From: Candidatus Acidiferrales bacterium
GTDB lineage: Bacteria > Acidobacteriota > Terriglobia > Acidiferrales > UBA7541
DNA length: 57,739 bases
Direction: 5' to 3'
Assembly: GCA_031296075.1 (NCBI GenBank)
Contig: JARLGK010000107.1
Span: 1 to 57,739 of the forward strand
Of this stretch, positions 18,103 to 26,481 are shown in pieces (within the stretch, counting starts at the first letter, position 1; every line of letters starts with the position of its first letter). The position numbers and the translations under genes were made by a program. The notes under the pieces are model-generated. The model made no database searches. It was not told the DNA's origin and was given only the letters and a program-made list of their open reading frames with translations.

Positions 18103-19536
18103 ATGGTGCGCCCCGCAATGCCAGTGGCGGTTTGGCTCGTGCTCGCGATTTCTTCGTCGGCCACGGCCGATACGATCGTGTTGAAGAACGGCCGCCGCAT
18201 TGTGGCCGATAACGTCATCGAAGACGCCGCACACGTTACGTATCTGACTCCCGCCGGCCAGTTATCCATCCCCAAGTCCATCGTGGCCCGGATCGAGCAC
18301 GACGGTTTTGGATATTCGTCCGCCTCCAAGGCATCCTCCGAACCGCCTGTTTCCGCGCCGCAGGTAGAGCCGGTTCGCGGCTACGAAGACGTGCAAGCGC
18401 TGGCAGTGCACGACAATGCGATCGATTTTGCGTACCTCTCGAAACTGGATTCCGACGCGCGATCCGGCTCCGTGCCCGCCGTTGCACGAGTGGCCGCCGC
18501 GCAATACGCCGCCGCGCAATTCCTCCTCGGCAAGGGCGATACCGACGCGGCGATCGATCACTATCGCCAGGCGCTCGCGTTCGCACCCGATAATATTGGC
18601 CTGCTGTTGAATCTCGCCGTCCTGTATCTCCGCGAAAGCAAGTTCACCGAGGCTCTCGATCCGCTGGAACACGCCCGCCGCGCCTCCCCGGATTCGGCGG
18701 ACGTCGCCAAGCTGATGGGCTGGGCGTATTACGGCGCGAACAAAATGGACCGCGCCATCGAGGAATGGCAGCGCGCCGAAAAGCTGCGTCCCGATCCGGA
18801 AGTCGAGCAGGCCCTCGACAAGGCCCAGCGCGACAAGGCCGAGGAAGAAACCTATCGCGAGGGCGAGACCGCTCACTTCGCGTTGAAATACAACGGCGGC
18901 GCCACACCCGATCTCGCGCGCGGCATCTTGCACGTCCTGGAAGACGACTTCAACAACCTGGAATCGCAACTCGATTACACGCCCCGCGAACAGATCGCGG
19001 TCATCCTCTACACGGAGCAGGCTTTCGCGGACATCACCCGCGCCCCGGGATGGGTCGGCGCGCTCAACGATGGCCGGCTCCGCATTCCCGTGCAGGGCCT
19101 GACGTCCGTGACGCCGGAGCTCGCGCGCGTGCTCAAACATGAGCTTACGCACAGTTTCGTCGGGCAGAAGTCGAACAACCGAGCGCCTACGTGGCTACAA
19201 GAAGGTGTTGCGCAATGGATGGAAGGCCGCCGGAGCACGTCGAACGCCGGAGCACTGGTGGAAGCAGCCAACCAGGGCGCGGCGCCGCCGCTCGGAGCGC
19301 TCGAAGGCTCGTGGATGTCGCTCGACGGTAATTCTGCCACGTTTGCGTACGCGTGGTCGCTCGCCGTGGTGGAATCGATCATCGATTCCGGAGGCGTGAG
19401 CGACATTAGTCGCCTGCTCGAGCGCGTGGCCACTTCGCCTTCAACCGAAGCCGCCGCGCAGGAAGTGTTGCGCTCGAATTACGCCGACCTCGATCAACAG
19501 ACCGTCGCCTACCTCAAGCACGCGTACCTGCGCTAA
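18103..19536 (+). CDS. Secreted TPR protein with peptidase MA-like (HExxH) domain
   Basis: 477 residues with an N-terminal signal (VAVWLVLAISSSATAD). Tetratricopeptide-type repeats occupy about residues 130-260 (AAQFLLGKGDTDAAIDHYRQAL; LLNLAVLYLRESKFTEALDPL). The C-terminal part has the zinc motif HELTH with its first His at residue 346, followed by WLQEGVAQW, giving the third ligand Glu about 20 residues later, as in gluzincin-type 'peptidase MA' domains. It probably acts in the periplasm or outside the cell; the substrate is unknown. An in-frame ATG five codons downstream is an alternative start. It is transcribed divergently from actC. Confidence 0.85.
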   Translation: MVRPAMPVAVWLVLAISSSATADTIVLKNGRRIVADNVIEDAAHVTYLTPAGQLSIPKSIVARIEHDGFGYSSASKASSEPPVSAPQVEPVRGYEDVQALAVHDNAIDFAYLSKLDSDARSGSVPAVARVAAAQYAAAQFLLGKGDTDAAIDHYRQALAFAPDNIGLLLNLAVLYLRESKFTEALDPLEHARRASPDSADVAKLMGWAYYGANKMDRAIEEWQRAEKLRPDPEVEQALDKAQRDKAEEETYREGETAHFALKYNGGATPDLARGILHVLEDDFNNLESQLDYTPREQIAVILYTEQAFADITRAPGWVGALNDGRLRIPVQGLTSVTPELARVLKHELTHSFVGQKSNNRAPTWLQEGVAQWMEGRRSTSNAGALVEAANQGAAPPLGALEGSWMSLDGNSATFAYAWSLAVVESIIDSGGVSDISRLLERVATSPSTEAAAQEVLRSNYADLDQQTVAYLKHAYLR

Positions 19537-19589
19537 TCAACGGCAACGCGTTTCATCGGCCGATCACGCAGTGGTTGTGGCTTGCGCGA

Positions 19590-20753
19590 TTACAAAGTGG
19601 CGAGAAGCCCCGCGAGCAAAGCGGCGCGCTCAGGCAGCGAGCGAATGATCACATGCTCAACCGAGCTGTGCGCGCCATTGCCGATCGCGCCCAGACCGTC
19701 GAGCGTGGGCACGCCAAGCGCAGCCGTGAAATTTCCGTCGGAGCCGCCGCCGACCCATGCTTCGCCGAGCGACGAACCCATCTCGCGCATAAGAGACTGC
19801 GCGTGGTGAAACAATTTGACGACCTCAGCAGTCCGCTCCAGCGGCGGGCGATTGATCCCCCCGCGCACCTCCAACCGCGCGCCTGGCAAAATCGCTCGCA
19901 GGCCGCGCAGCTTGAGGTTGATCTTCGAGGCATCCGCCAGGTGCGTGTAGCGAATGTCCACTTCCGCTCGCGCGTGATGCGGCACCACGTTCGAAACCGT
20001 TCCGCCCTCGATCACGGTCGCCTGCAACGCAATCCCGCGACGCGGATCGTTCATGTGCTCCAGGCGCGATATCTGCAGCGCCAGTTCGTGCACGGCGTTC
20101 ACTCCCGCTCCCGGGTCGAGACCGGCGTGAGCGCCACGCCCGGTAATGATCAATTCCGCCGTGCCCAATCCCTTGCGCGCCGTCTTCAGATTCCCGCGTG
20201 CTCCAGCCGCTGGTTCGAGAACCAGCACCGCGTCGCTCCTTCGCGCTTCGCGCTCGATTGCCTTCCGCGACGTGTGACTGCCGATTTCTTCATCCGAGTT
20301 CCACAGAAACACCAGCCGCTTCCGCGGACGCACTCCCGCAGCGCGCAGCGCGTCCACCGCGGCGAGCGCGAGCACCAGCCCCGCCTTCATATCAAAGGTC
20401 CCCGGCCCGAATGCCCGCCCGTCGCGTACCCGAAACGGCATCTTCGCAAGCGTCCCCAGCGCATATACCGTGTCGAGGTGCCCGATGACTAAGATTTGCC
20501 CCTTCGGCCGCCCCTCGCCGAGCCAAAGCTCCGCGCGCACATGATTTCCGCGCTTCGCCTGCCGCAAAATCCGGACTTTCGCGCCACGCCGCCGCCATTC
20601 GCTGGCGATGATGCCACCGAAGCGATCCACCGCCGCCTTTTGATGGCTTGGCGATTCGCACCGGACGAACTTCCCAAGCAGCCGCACCAGCTTCTGCTCC
20701 CGGCCGCGCAGTTCACGGCGCAGGCTTCGCATCATCGTGCCGTTTTCGCTCAT
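19590..20753 (-). CDS. M20 family metallopeptidase (glutamate carboxypeptidase-like)
   Basis: 387 residues. Two-zinc M20 motifs are visible in order: GHLDTVY (first metal His and Asp), GPGTFDMKAGL (bridging Asp), WNSDEEIGS (catalytic Glu plus metal Glu) and LVLEPA. A dimerisation domain with GRGAHAGLDPGAGVNA follows, and VGGGSDGNFTAALGVPTLDGLG is the C-terminal metal-site region. This matches carboxypeptidase G2/M20A-type enzymes that cleave C-terminal amino acids, often Glu. No signal peptide is evident, so it is probably cytoplasmic. The specific substrate cannot be told. Convergent with the peptidase MA gene. Confidence 0.9.
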   Translation of the reverse strand: MSENGTMMRSLRRELRGREQKLVRLLGKFVRCESPSHQKAAVDRFGGIIASEWRRRGAKVRILRQAKRGNHVRAELWLGEGRPKGQILVIGHLDTVYALGTLAKMPFRVRDGRAFGPGTFDMKAGLVLALAAVDALRAAGVRPRKRLVFLWNSDEEIGSHTSRKAIEREARRSDAVLVLEPAAGARGNLKTARKGLGTAELIITGRGAHAGLDPGAGVNAVHELALQISRLEHMNDPRRGIALQATVIEGGTVSNVVPHHARAEVDIRYTHLADASKINLKLRGLRAILPGARLEVRGGINRPPLERTAEVVKLFHHAQSLMREMGSSLGEAWVGGGSDGNFTAALGVPTLDGLGAIGNGAHSSVEHVIIRSLPERAALLAGLLATL

Positions 20754-20894
20754 CGCGCGCGTATCCTATCAGCCGGGGCATCGAGCGGCAACGCCGCCAG
20801 GGCGTAGTGGGTCAGTTTCCGATTATCCGACCGATCAGGAGTTAGTTGGCGGGTGGACGAGCTAGAATACGACGGTTTCTTTCGGCTCCGCTTT

Positions 20895-21686
20895 CTACTG
20901 TTTCGCCGCGGAAGCGGTGGTGGTTGTGTTCTGCAGGACATCGTGCACCGTAAAATGAATGGTCTTCCCGTCGGGTGTGACTTCCATGCGCTGAACGCCG
21001 ATCACCTGTCCGTCACGCTTGTCGGTTTCTTCGATCGTGCTCTTATCGATCTGCTTCACGGAGACGCTGGTAAGGCCGGGGTCACCCCTAAACGGCGCTT
21101 CGGTCCCGTCTAACTTCGCGGCGTACGATTGACCAGTCGGATTGCTCATACGCAGGGTGCCCGCCTCTACCCTGAACGTAATCATCGAGGCATTTTCCGA
21201 CACGTTCTCCATCTTAGACATCTTCCAGGATCCCGATATCGCGTGAGATCCCGCTGGCCCCGGCGCAATACGAGTAGCGACCGCAGTTCCCTTCACGGAT
21301 TGAGCATTGGTATTGCTGCTATCGGAGAATTCAACCTTCATCGTCTTTCCGTCGGCGGAAATCGTCGTGGTTGTAGTCGTGACGATCTTCCCGCTTTTCT
21401 TGTCGCTTTCCGCGATCGACCAATCATTGATGACCTTAATGCTGACCGAGTCGTAGTATGGGGATCCGGTCGCCTTGTGATACTGGCCATCTGCCTTGAC
21501 TTCGATTGGGGGGACGCACGAGGAGCATCTGTATGTGCCATCCTTAAGCACGTATACGTAGGGTTTAGTCGGAAACTGCGCGTTGTCGATATCGACCTTC
21601 CACGTGCCGTCAAATACGCTCTGCGCAGCAGCCGCCGTTGGCATGAACACCGCGATGGCTAATCCTGCTTGAATAAGTTTTTTCAT
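20895..21686 (-). CDS. Secreted protein with two tandem homologous domains, function unknown
   Basis: 263 residues with a clear signal peptide (MKKLIQAGLAIAVFMPTAAAAQ). The mature part contains two similar halves: FDGTWKVDIDNA to ISADGKTMKVEFSDSS, and ISGSWKMSKMENV to VTPDGKTIHFTVHDV. Both carry a SGxW/DGTW start, an SVxVKxI strand, an E-x-DK motif and an ADGKTxxxxF end. This suggests an internal duplication of a beta-rich lipocalin-like unit. A CSSC pair occurs only in the first half. The ribosome-binding site gagaggg lies 6 nt before the ATG. No named family recognised. Confidence 0.8.
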   Translation of the reverse strand: MKKLIQAGLAIAVFMPTAAAAQSVFDGTWKVDIDNAQFPTKPYVYVLKDGTYRCSSCVPPIEVKADGQYHKATGSPYYDSVSIKVINDWSIAESDKKSGKIVTTTTTTISADGKTMKVEFSDSSNTNAQSVKGTAVATRIAPGPAGSHAISGSWKMSKMENVSENASMITFRVEAGTLRMSNPTGQSYAAKLDGTEAPFRGDPGLTSVSVKQIDKSTIEETDKRDGQVIGVQRMEVTPDGKTIHFTVHDVLQNTTTTASAAKQ

Positions 21687-21941
21687 GGTTTTCCCTCTCG
21701 ACTTAACTGAAATCCCAGGGGAGGGCCCAGACTGCCAACCACTCTACACCGATCGCACAGGAGCGGACAATCGATCGGGATCGAGCATTTCGTAACACAG
21801 TCCATCGGCCAAATGCCTGATTCACGCGCCAACCAGGAACTGACGCACGCCCCGCCGGAGCACTCGATTCCCACCTGCCTGCAATTTCGTATAGAATTGT
21901 TCGATTCAGCGGCCCCCAAATAAAAGGCTAAGAGGCCAACC

Positions 21942-22427
21942 ATGCTCCTCGACATCAACGAGATACAAAAGGTTCTCCCACATCGCTACCCCTTCCTGCT
22001 GATTGACGGCATTGAAGAAATGGAACGATGGAAGCGCATTGTGGGAATAAAGAACGTCTCCATCAATGAAAGCTATTTTCAGGGGCATTTTCCTGGCAAG
22101 CCGATTATGCCGGGTGTCTTGATCATCGAGTCGATGGCGCAAACTGGAGGCTTTCTGTTGCTTCAGGAAGTGGCGGACCGCGAAAAAAAGCTCCTCTATT
22201 TCGTCTCGATTGATAACGCCCGCTTCCGCCGTCCCGTCGTGCCCGGGGACCAGCTGAGGCTGGAAATGAATGTCGTCGCCTGGCGCGAAGGCCTGGGCTT
22301 CTGCAAGCTTCATGGCAAGGCCACCGTCAATGGCGAACTGGCCGCCGAAGCCATGCTGATGTGCAAGATGGTGGATCTGGAAACGGAAATGCCGCCCGCC
22401 ACGGAACCCGCCGGGAAGGCGCGATGA
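21942..22427 (+). CDS. fabZ: 3-hydroxyacyl-ACP dehydratase
   Basis: 161 residues, hot-dog fold. The catalytic motif HFPGKPIMPGVLIIESMAQ carries the active-site His and the helix Glu. The N-terminus INEIQKVLPHRYPFLLID is diagnostic of FabZ. It dehydrates 3-hydroxyacyl-ACP in fatty-acid elongation and competes with LpxA for hydroxyacyl-ACP. Ribosome-binding site aagagg, 6 nt before the ATG. The stop overlaps the lpxA start (ATGA). First gene of the lipid A run. Confidence 0.97.
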   Translation: MLLDINEIQKVLPHRYPFLLIDGIEEMERWKRIVGIKNVSINESYFQGHFPGKPIMPGVLIIESMAQTGGFLLLQEVADREKKLLYFVSIDNARFRRPVVPGDQLRLEMNVVAWREGLGFCKLHGKATVNGELAAEAMLMCKMVDLETEMPPATEPAGKAR

Positions 22428-23206
22428 GCGAAATTGATTCCCGGGCCGTCGTTTCGCCATCGGCGCGAATCGGCTGCGGCGTAAGAATCGGGCCATTTGC
22501 GGTCGTAGGAGACGAGGTCGAGCTCGGCGATGGCTGCGTTCTCGAATCGCACGCCGTGGTCAAGGGACCGTCCACATTGGGCCGCAACAATCATGTCCAC
22601 TCCTTCGCCATCGTCGGCGGCGACCCGCAGGATCTGACCTATTCGGGCCAGCGCGTGCGACTCGAAGTGGGCGAGTCGAACGAGTTTCGCGAGTTCTGCA
22701 CCGTGCACCGCGGCACGATCAAAGGTGGCGGCGCCACTCGCATCGGCAGCCACAACCTGATCATGGCTTACGCCCACATCGGACACGACTGCATGATCGG
22801 CGATCACGTGATCCTCACCAATGGAGCGCAGCTCGCCGGGCACATCGTGGTGGAGGACTACGCCGGGATCAGCGCGTTTTGCCTGCTGCATCAGTTTTCC
22901 CGCGTCGGCTCGCACTCCTACATCGGCGCGGGCACGGTGATCACGCAGGACGTCGCGCCTTTTTCGATGGTCGTAGGGCCGCGAGAAGTGCGCTGCTATG
23001 GCATCAATAAGATCGGCCTCGAGCGCCACGGATTCTCGGCGGAACGCATTAAGACGCTGGAGCAGGCTTACCGGCTCCTTCTCCGCTCGAAGCTCAATAC
23101 CTCGCAGGCCGTCGAGAAGATGCGCGGAACCCTCTCTCACTCCGAGGACGTCCAAGCACTTATACGGTTCATCGAGTCGGTTGCCGATCGCGGCTTAACG
23201 AAATAG
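22424..23206 (+). CDS. lpxA: UDP-N-acetylglucosamine acyltransferase
   Basis: 260 residues from the ATG that overlaps the fabZ stop; the track's longer start is inside fabZ. The left-handed beta-helix hexapeptide repeats cover the first two thirds (for example IGCGVRIGPFAVVGDEVELGD). The catalytic His sits in GAQLAGHIVVEDYAGISAF, and the C-terminal helical part starts at YGINKIGLERHGFS. It transfers a 3-hydroxyacyl chain from ACP to the UDP-sugar, the first lipid A step, in the cytoplasm. Confidence 0.97.
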   Translation: MSEIDSRAVVSPSARIGCGVRIGPFAVVGDEVELGDGCVLESHAVVKGPSTLGRNNHVHSFAIVGGDPQDLTYSGQRVRLEVGESNEFREFCTVHRGTIKGGGATRIGSHNLIMAYAHIGHDCMIGDHVILTNGAQLAGHIVVEDYAGISAFCLLHQFSRVGSHSYIGAGTVITQDVAPFSMVVGPREVRCYGINKIGLERHGFSAERIKTLEQAYRLLLRSKLNTSQAVEKMRGTLSHSEDVQALIRFIESVADRGLTK

Positions 23207-23214
23207 GAGCCGGA

Positions 23215-24075
23215 ATGGCAGCGACCGCGCAAAACACGGTGGTGGGCTGGGGCTTGATCGCCGGAAACGGCGATTTCCCGTTTCTGGTGCTCGAAGGAGC
23301 CCGCAGCCGGGGCATCGAGATGACCGTGATCGCCATTCGTGAAGAGGCTTCGCCGACGCTCGAGCGCGCCGCGAAGCGTTTCCACTGGATCAGCCTCGGC
23401 GAACTCAGCCGCGGGATTGAACTAATGCATCAAGAGGGAGTAAAGCACGCCGTGATGGCCGGGCAGGTAAAACACAACAAGATTTTCAGCTCGATCCGTC
23501 CGGATTGGCGTCTCGCGAAACTATTGTTTTCGCTTCCGGCGAGAAACACGGACTCCCTGATCGGAGCGGTCGCCCGCGTGCTTCAGGACGAAGGCATCGA
23601 ACTCGTGGATTCGACGAAGTTTCTCGGGCCGCTGCTGCCGGCCGCGGGAGTCCTCACCCACCGTGCGCCGGACGAAGCGGAAGCGGCGGACATCGAATAC
23701 GGCAGGCAGATCGCCGGGCAGATCGCCGGCCTCGATCTTGGGCAGACCGTCGTGATCCGCCAACGCGCGTGCGTCGCAATCGAGGCAATGGAAGGCACCG
23801 ATGAAACCATCGAGCGTGCCGCGCGAATCGCCGGCGGCCAGCGGCTCGTTGTCGTGAAGGTCAGCAAGCCGCGGCAGGATATGCGATTCGACGTGCCGGT
23901 CGTGGGAATGAAGACGATCGAGGTAATGCGCGGCTCCAATGCCACGGCGCTCGCAATCGATGCCGGGCGGACGCTTCTATTCGATCGCGACAGTCTGATT
24001 CGCGCCGCCGACGATGCGGGCATTGCGATTCAGGCATTTCCTCCGGAACCGGCGCCATCAAAGAAAACTTCGTGA
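23215..24075 (+). CDS. lpxI: UDP-2,3-diacylglucosamine pyrophosphatase, LpxI type
   Basis: 286 residues matching the LpxI (DUF1009) family, which replaces LpxH in many bacteria. Recognisable blocks are GLIAGNGDFPFLVLEGARSRG at the N-terminus, GVKHAVMAGQVKHNKIF in the middle and GTDETIERAARI with KVSKPRQDMRFDVPVVGMKT in the C-terminal catalytic domain. It hydrolyses UDP-2,3-diacylglucosamine to lipid X and UMP. Start ATG 9 bp after lpxA, ribosome-binding site taggag. The stop overlaps the next gene as GTGA. Confidence 0.95.
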   Translation: MAATAQNTVVGWGLIAGNGDFPFLVLEGARSRGIEMTVIAIREEASPTLERAAKRFHWISLGELSRGIELMHQEGVKHAVMAGQVKHNKIFSSIRPDWRLAKLLFSLPARNTDSLIGAVARVLQDEGIELVDSTKFLGPLLPAAGVLTHRAPDEAEAADIEYGRQIAGQIAGLDLGQTVVIRQRACVAIEAMEGTDETIERAARIAGGQRLVVVKVSKPRQDMRFDVPVVGMKTIEVMRGSNATALAIDAGRTLLFDRDSLIRAADDAGIAIQAFPPEPAPSKKTS

Positions 24076-25055
24076 ACGAAAGACCCATTCGAGTGGCCGT
24101 GGTTGGCGCCGGAGAGTTCGGCCGGAACCACGTTCGCGTCTGGCGCGAGCTCGACGGCGTGGAACTTGCCGGCGTGGTGGATACGAACGCGGATCGTGCG
24201 GCCAAAATCGCCGCTGAATTCGGCACGCAGGTCATTCGCGATCTCGACGCGCTGGTCGCGCAGCGCGTGAATGCCGTTAGCCTCGCCGTACCTACGAAAG
24301 AACATGCGAAGATCGGCTGCCAGCTTCTCGATGCGGGCCTGGATGTGCTGGTTGAAAAGCCGATGGCCGCCTCGCTCGAAGAAGCCGACCGGCTGATCGT
24401 GTCCGCGGCACGCTCCGGACGCATCCTGCAAGTGGGCCATGTCGAGCGTTTCAACCCGGCGGTCGTGGCGGCGAAAAAGATCGTGTTGCGCCCGATGTTT
24501 TTCGAAGTCCATCGGTTGGGCATTTTCACGCCGCGCAGCCTGGATATTGATGTTGTCTACGACGTGATGATCCACGACCTCGACATTCTCCTCTCGCTCG
24601 TGGATTCGCCGGTGGCCGACCTGAAAGCCGTCGGCATTCCCGTGATCACCGACAAGGTGGATATCGCCCACGCGCGGATCGAGTTCGAGACGGGCACTGT
24701 CGCCAACGTCACGGCCAGCCGCGTTTCGACCGAGCGCGTCCGCAAGATGCGTTTTTTCCAGGAACACGAGTACATCTCGCTCGATTTCGCGCGCCAGGAC
24801 GCACTGCGCATTCGCGTCACGCCGGGCAGTCCGCAGCCGGCCATCGGATTCGAGAAATTGGAGACCGCTCCGGAAGAACCGCTGCGCGCCGAACTCCGCG
24901 CGTTCGCTGAATCCGTTCGTACCCGCAAGCCGGGCATCGTGGACGGCGCCGCCGGGCGCCGAGCTCTCGCGCTAGCCGACCGCGTGATGGCAGGCATCCT
25001 GGACCACGCGCGCCGCGTCCAATTAGGTGCTTTCTCTCCACAGGACGTTCGATGA
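24072..25055 (+). CDS. Gfo/Idh/MocA family NAD(P)-dependent sugar oxidoreductase in the lipid A operon
   Basis: 327 residues. A Rossmann domain starts VAVVGAGEFGRNHVRVWREL (GxGxxG). The EKP motif (LVEKPMAAS) marks the catalytic lysine. VGHVERFNPAV and the later MIHDLDILLSL (with His) fit this family. GnnA, which oxidises UDP-GlcNAc at C3 for later amination, belongs here and is often encoded beside lpxA; that assignment is tempting but no gnnB aminotransferase is in the window. The GTG start overlaps the lpxI stop, and the stop overlaps the next ATG, so it is translationally coupled on both sides. Confidence 0.9.
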   Translation: MNERPIRVAVVGAGEFGRNHVRVWRELDGVELAGVVDTNADRAAKIAAEFGTQVIRDLDALVAQRVNAVSLAVPTKEHAKIGCQLLDAGLDVLVEKPMAASLEEADRLIVSAARSGRILQVGHVERFNPAVVAAKKIVLRPMFFEVHRLGIFTPRSLDIDVVYDVMIHDLDILLSLVDSPVADLKAVGIPVITDKVDIAHARIEFETGTVANVTASRVSTERVRKMRFFQEHEYISLDFARQDALRIRVTPGSPQPAIGFEKLETAPEEPLRAELRAFAESVRTRKPGIVDGAAGRRALALADRVMAGILDHARRVQLGAFSPQDVR

Positions 25056-26389
25056 TTCCGCGCACATTGGTTCCAGTCGACGTGCGCCCCGTCACCAAAG
25101 ACGAGGCCAGGAAGAGGCCGAGCCGCGTCACCACCTATCTGGATGACCGGACGGTCGTCCCCTCGGGATTGTCCGAAGCGCCTCCGCTCGACGGCAAGAC
25201 GACCATTCCCTCGCATCTTCCGCTCGGCGTGCTCGTGGATCGCACGCTCGTTTCGCGCGGCATGGCCATCAAGCCGATCGAGAGGATGCAGCACATCTCC
25301 GCCGTCACGCTCGAGATTCTCGATTCGCGCACCGTTGTGCCTGCGTACGTGGAGCCGCTCACAGCCGAGGAAATCGAAACTCCGGAGCACGCGCCGGAAA
25401 TGACCGCGGAGCTTCGCGAAATCGTCCAGCCAGACATTTTCACCACCGGCGACGCGAATCTGCTGATCGAGCCGGAAGAAAAGAAGGATGCGAAATCCGA
25501 CCTGGTGACGCGAGTCCTCTCGATTCTGGTGCACGTCGCTGTGATCGCTTTTCTGATTTTCGCGCCGAAACTTTTCCCACAGCCGTCGGCGGAGGAAATC
25601 GCTCGGAACCAATTGCCGACGAATTGGATCTATTCGCCGCCTTCGACACCCGTGCCCGCCGCGCCGACTCCCAAGGTTCGGGTCAGTCCTGAAACGTTGC
25701 ACAAGGTCGCTCCGCCCGTTGAAAAACCGCAGATCGTGACGCCGGCTCCGAGCCCGGAGAAGCCGCCAACGGATCTGCCGGAAGCGCCGCGGCCTAAGTT
25801 TGAGGTGGCGCCGAATCCTCCGCCGTCCATACCGACGACGCCTGTGCCATCGCACTTGGAGCCCGTTCTGCCCGCCACGCCAAGCAACCGGCTCAATCTC
25901 CAATTGCCCACATCGTCCCCGGGCAAGATGATCCAGGATCAGATGCAAAATGCAGCGCACGAAGGGCGCCAGGCACCTGTCTATAGCGGCGGGCCACCCG
26001 CGGCCGGAGGCGGAGGCCGTGGAGTGGGCATGGGTAACGGCGTGGATGTTCTGTCGGATACGCAGGGCGTGGATTTTTCCGCCTACATTCGCAGGCTCCT
26101 GGCCACGCTTCAACGCAATTGGGAGGCCGTGATGCCCGAGTCGGTGCGCATGGGAGAGAGGGGCGTCGTCTTCACCACTTTTCAAATCAATCCGGACGGC
26201 AGCGTTTCGGCGCCGGACCCAACCCTCGAAAGAACGTCCGGAAAGGAACCGCTCGATAATGCCGCGATGTCGGCGATCCACGCGTCGAACCCGTTCGAGC
26301 CCCTGCCTTCTCAATTCCATGGACCCTTTCTGAAATTACGAATCGCGTTCATTTACAATATTCCGCCGGAACAAGTTAACCTCCATTGA
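25052..26389 (+). CDS. TonB-family energy transducer with long repeat-containing N-terminal region
   Basis: 445 residues. The last about 90 residues (VDFSAYIRRLLATLQRNWEAVMPESVR through PFEPLPSQFHGPFLKLRIAF) form a TonB C-terminal domain. It is preceded by a proline-rich periplasmic spacer and one membrane helix at about 151-173 (LVTRVLSILVHVAVIAFLIFA). Unlike standard TonB, about 150 residues precede the helix. They contain five short similar units: RTLVP (4), RTVVP (33), KTTIP (49), RTLVS (64) and RTVVP (93). The family links the inner-membrane proton force to outer-membrane receptors or supports envelope assembly; the partner here is unknown. Coupled to the upstream gene by ATGA and to a 31 aa peptide downstream by TTGA. 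Confidence 0.85.
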   Translation: MIPRTLVPVDVRPVTKDEARKRPSRVTTYLDDRTVVPSGLSEAPPLDGKTTIPSHLPLGVLVDRTLVSRGMAIKPIERMQHISAVTLEILDSRTVVPAYVEPLTAEEIETPEHAPEMTAELREIVQPDIFTTGDANLLIEPEEKKDAKSDLVTRVLSILVHVAVIAFLIFAPKLFPQPSAEEIARNQLPTNWIYSPPSTPVPAAPTPKVRVSPETLHKVAPPVEKPQIVTPAPSPEKPPTDLPEAPRPKFEVAPNPPPSIPTTPVPSHLEPVLPATPSNRLNLQLPTSSPGKMIQDQMQNAAHEGRQAPVYSGGPPAAGGGGRGVGMGNGVDVLSDTQGVDFSAYIRRLLATLQRNWEAVMPESVRMGERGVVFTTFQINPDGSVSAPDPTLERTSGKEPLDNAAMSAIHASNPFEPLPSQFHGPFLKLRIAFIYNIPPEQVNLH

Positions 26390-26481
26390 AACTGAACCGC
26401 ACGCAAGTCGCCGGGGCCCTTCTGCTGGCCGCTCTCGTTTTGCTGGCGCTGCTGGTGCGGTACTGGATGCTTCCTAAATGA
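26386..26481 (+). CDS. 31-residue single-pass membrane peptide, between tonB-like gene and miaA
   Basis: This ORF is below the track's length limit. It starts at TTG 26386, overlapping the TonB-like stop as TTGA, and ends at TGA 26481, overlapping the miaA ATG as ATGA. The product MKLNRTQVAG continues with LLLAALVLLALLV and ends RYWMLPK: a short basic N-terminus, one hydrophobic helix and a short tail. The 4 bp overlaps at both ends are the same arrangement used by real genes in this run, so I think it is translated. Without it there would be an 88 bp gap in an otherwise overlapping operon. Function unknown. Confidence 0.65.
   Translation: MKLNRTQVAGALLLAALVLLALLVRYWMLPK

Noticed and set aside
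24557-26320. 587-codon minus-strand ORF opposite the Gfo/Idh/MocA and TonB-like genes
   Set aside because: Antisense shadow; the plus-strand frames carry recognisable domains and coupled starts.
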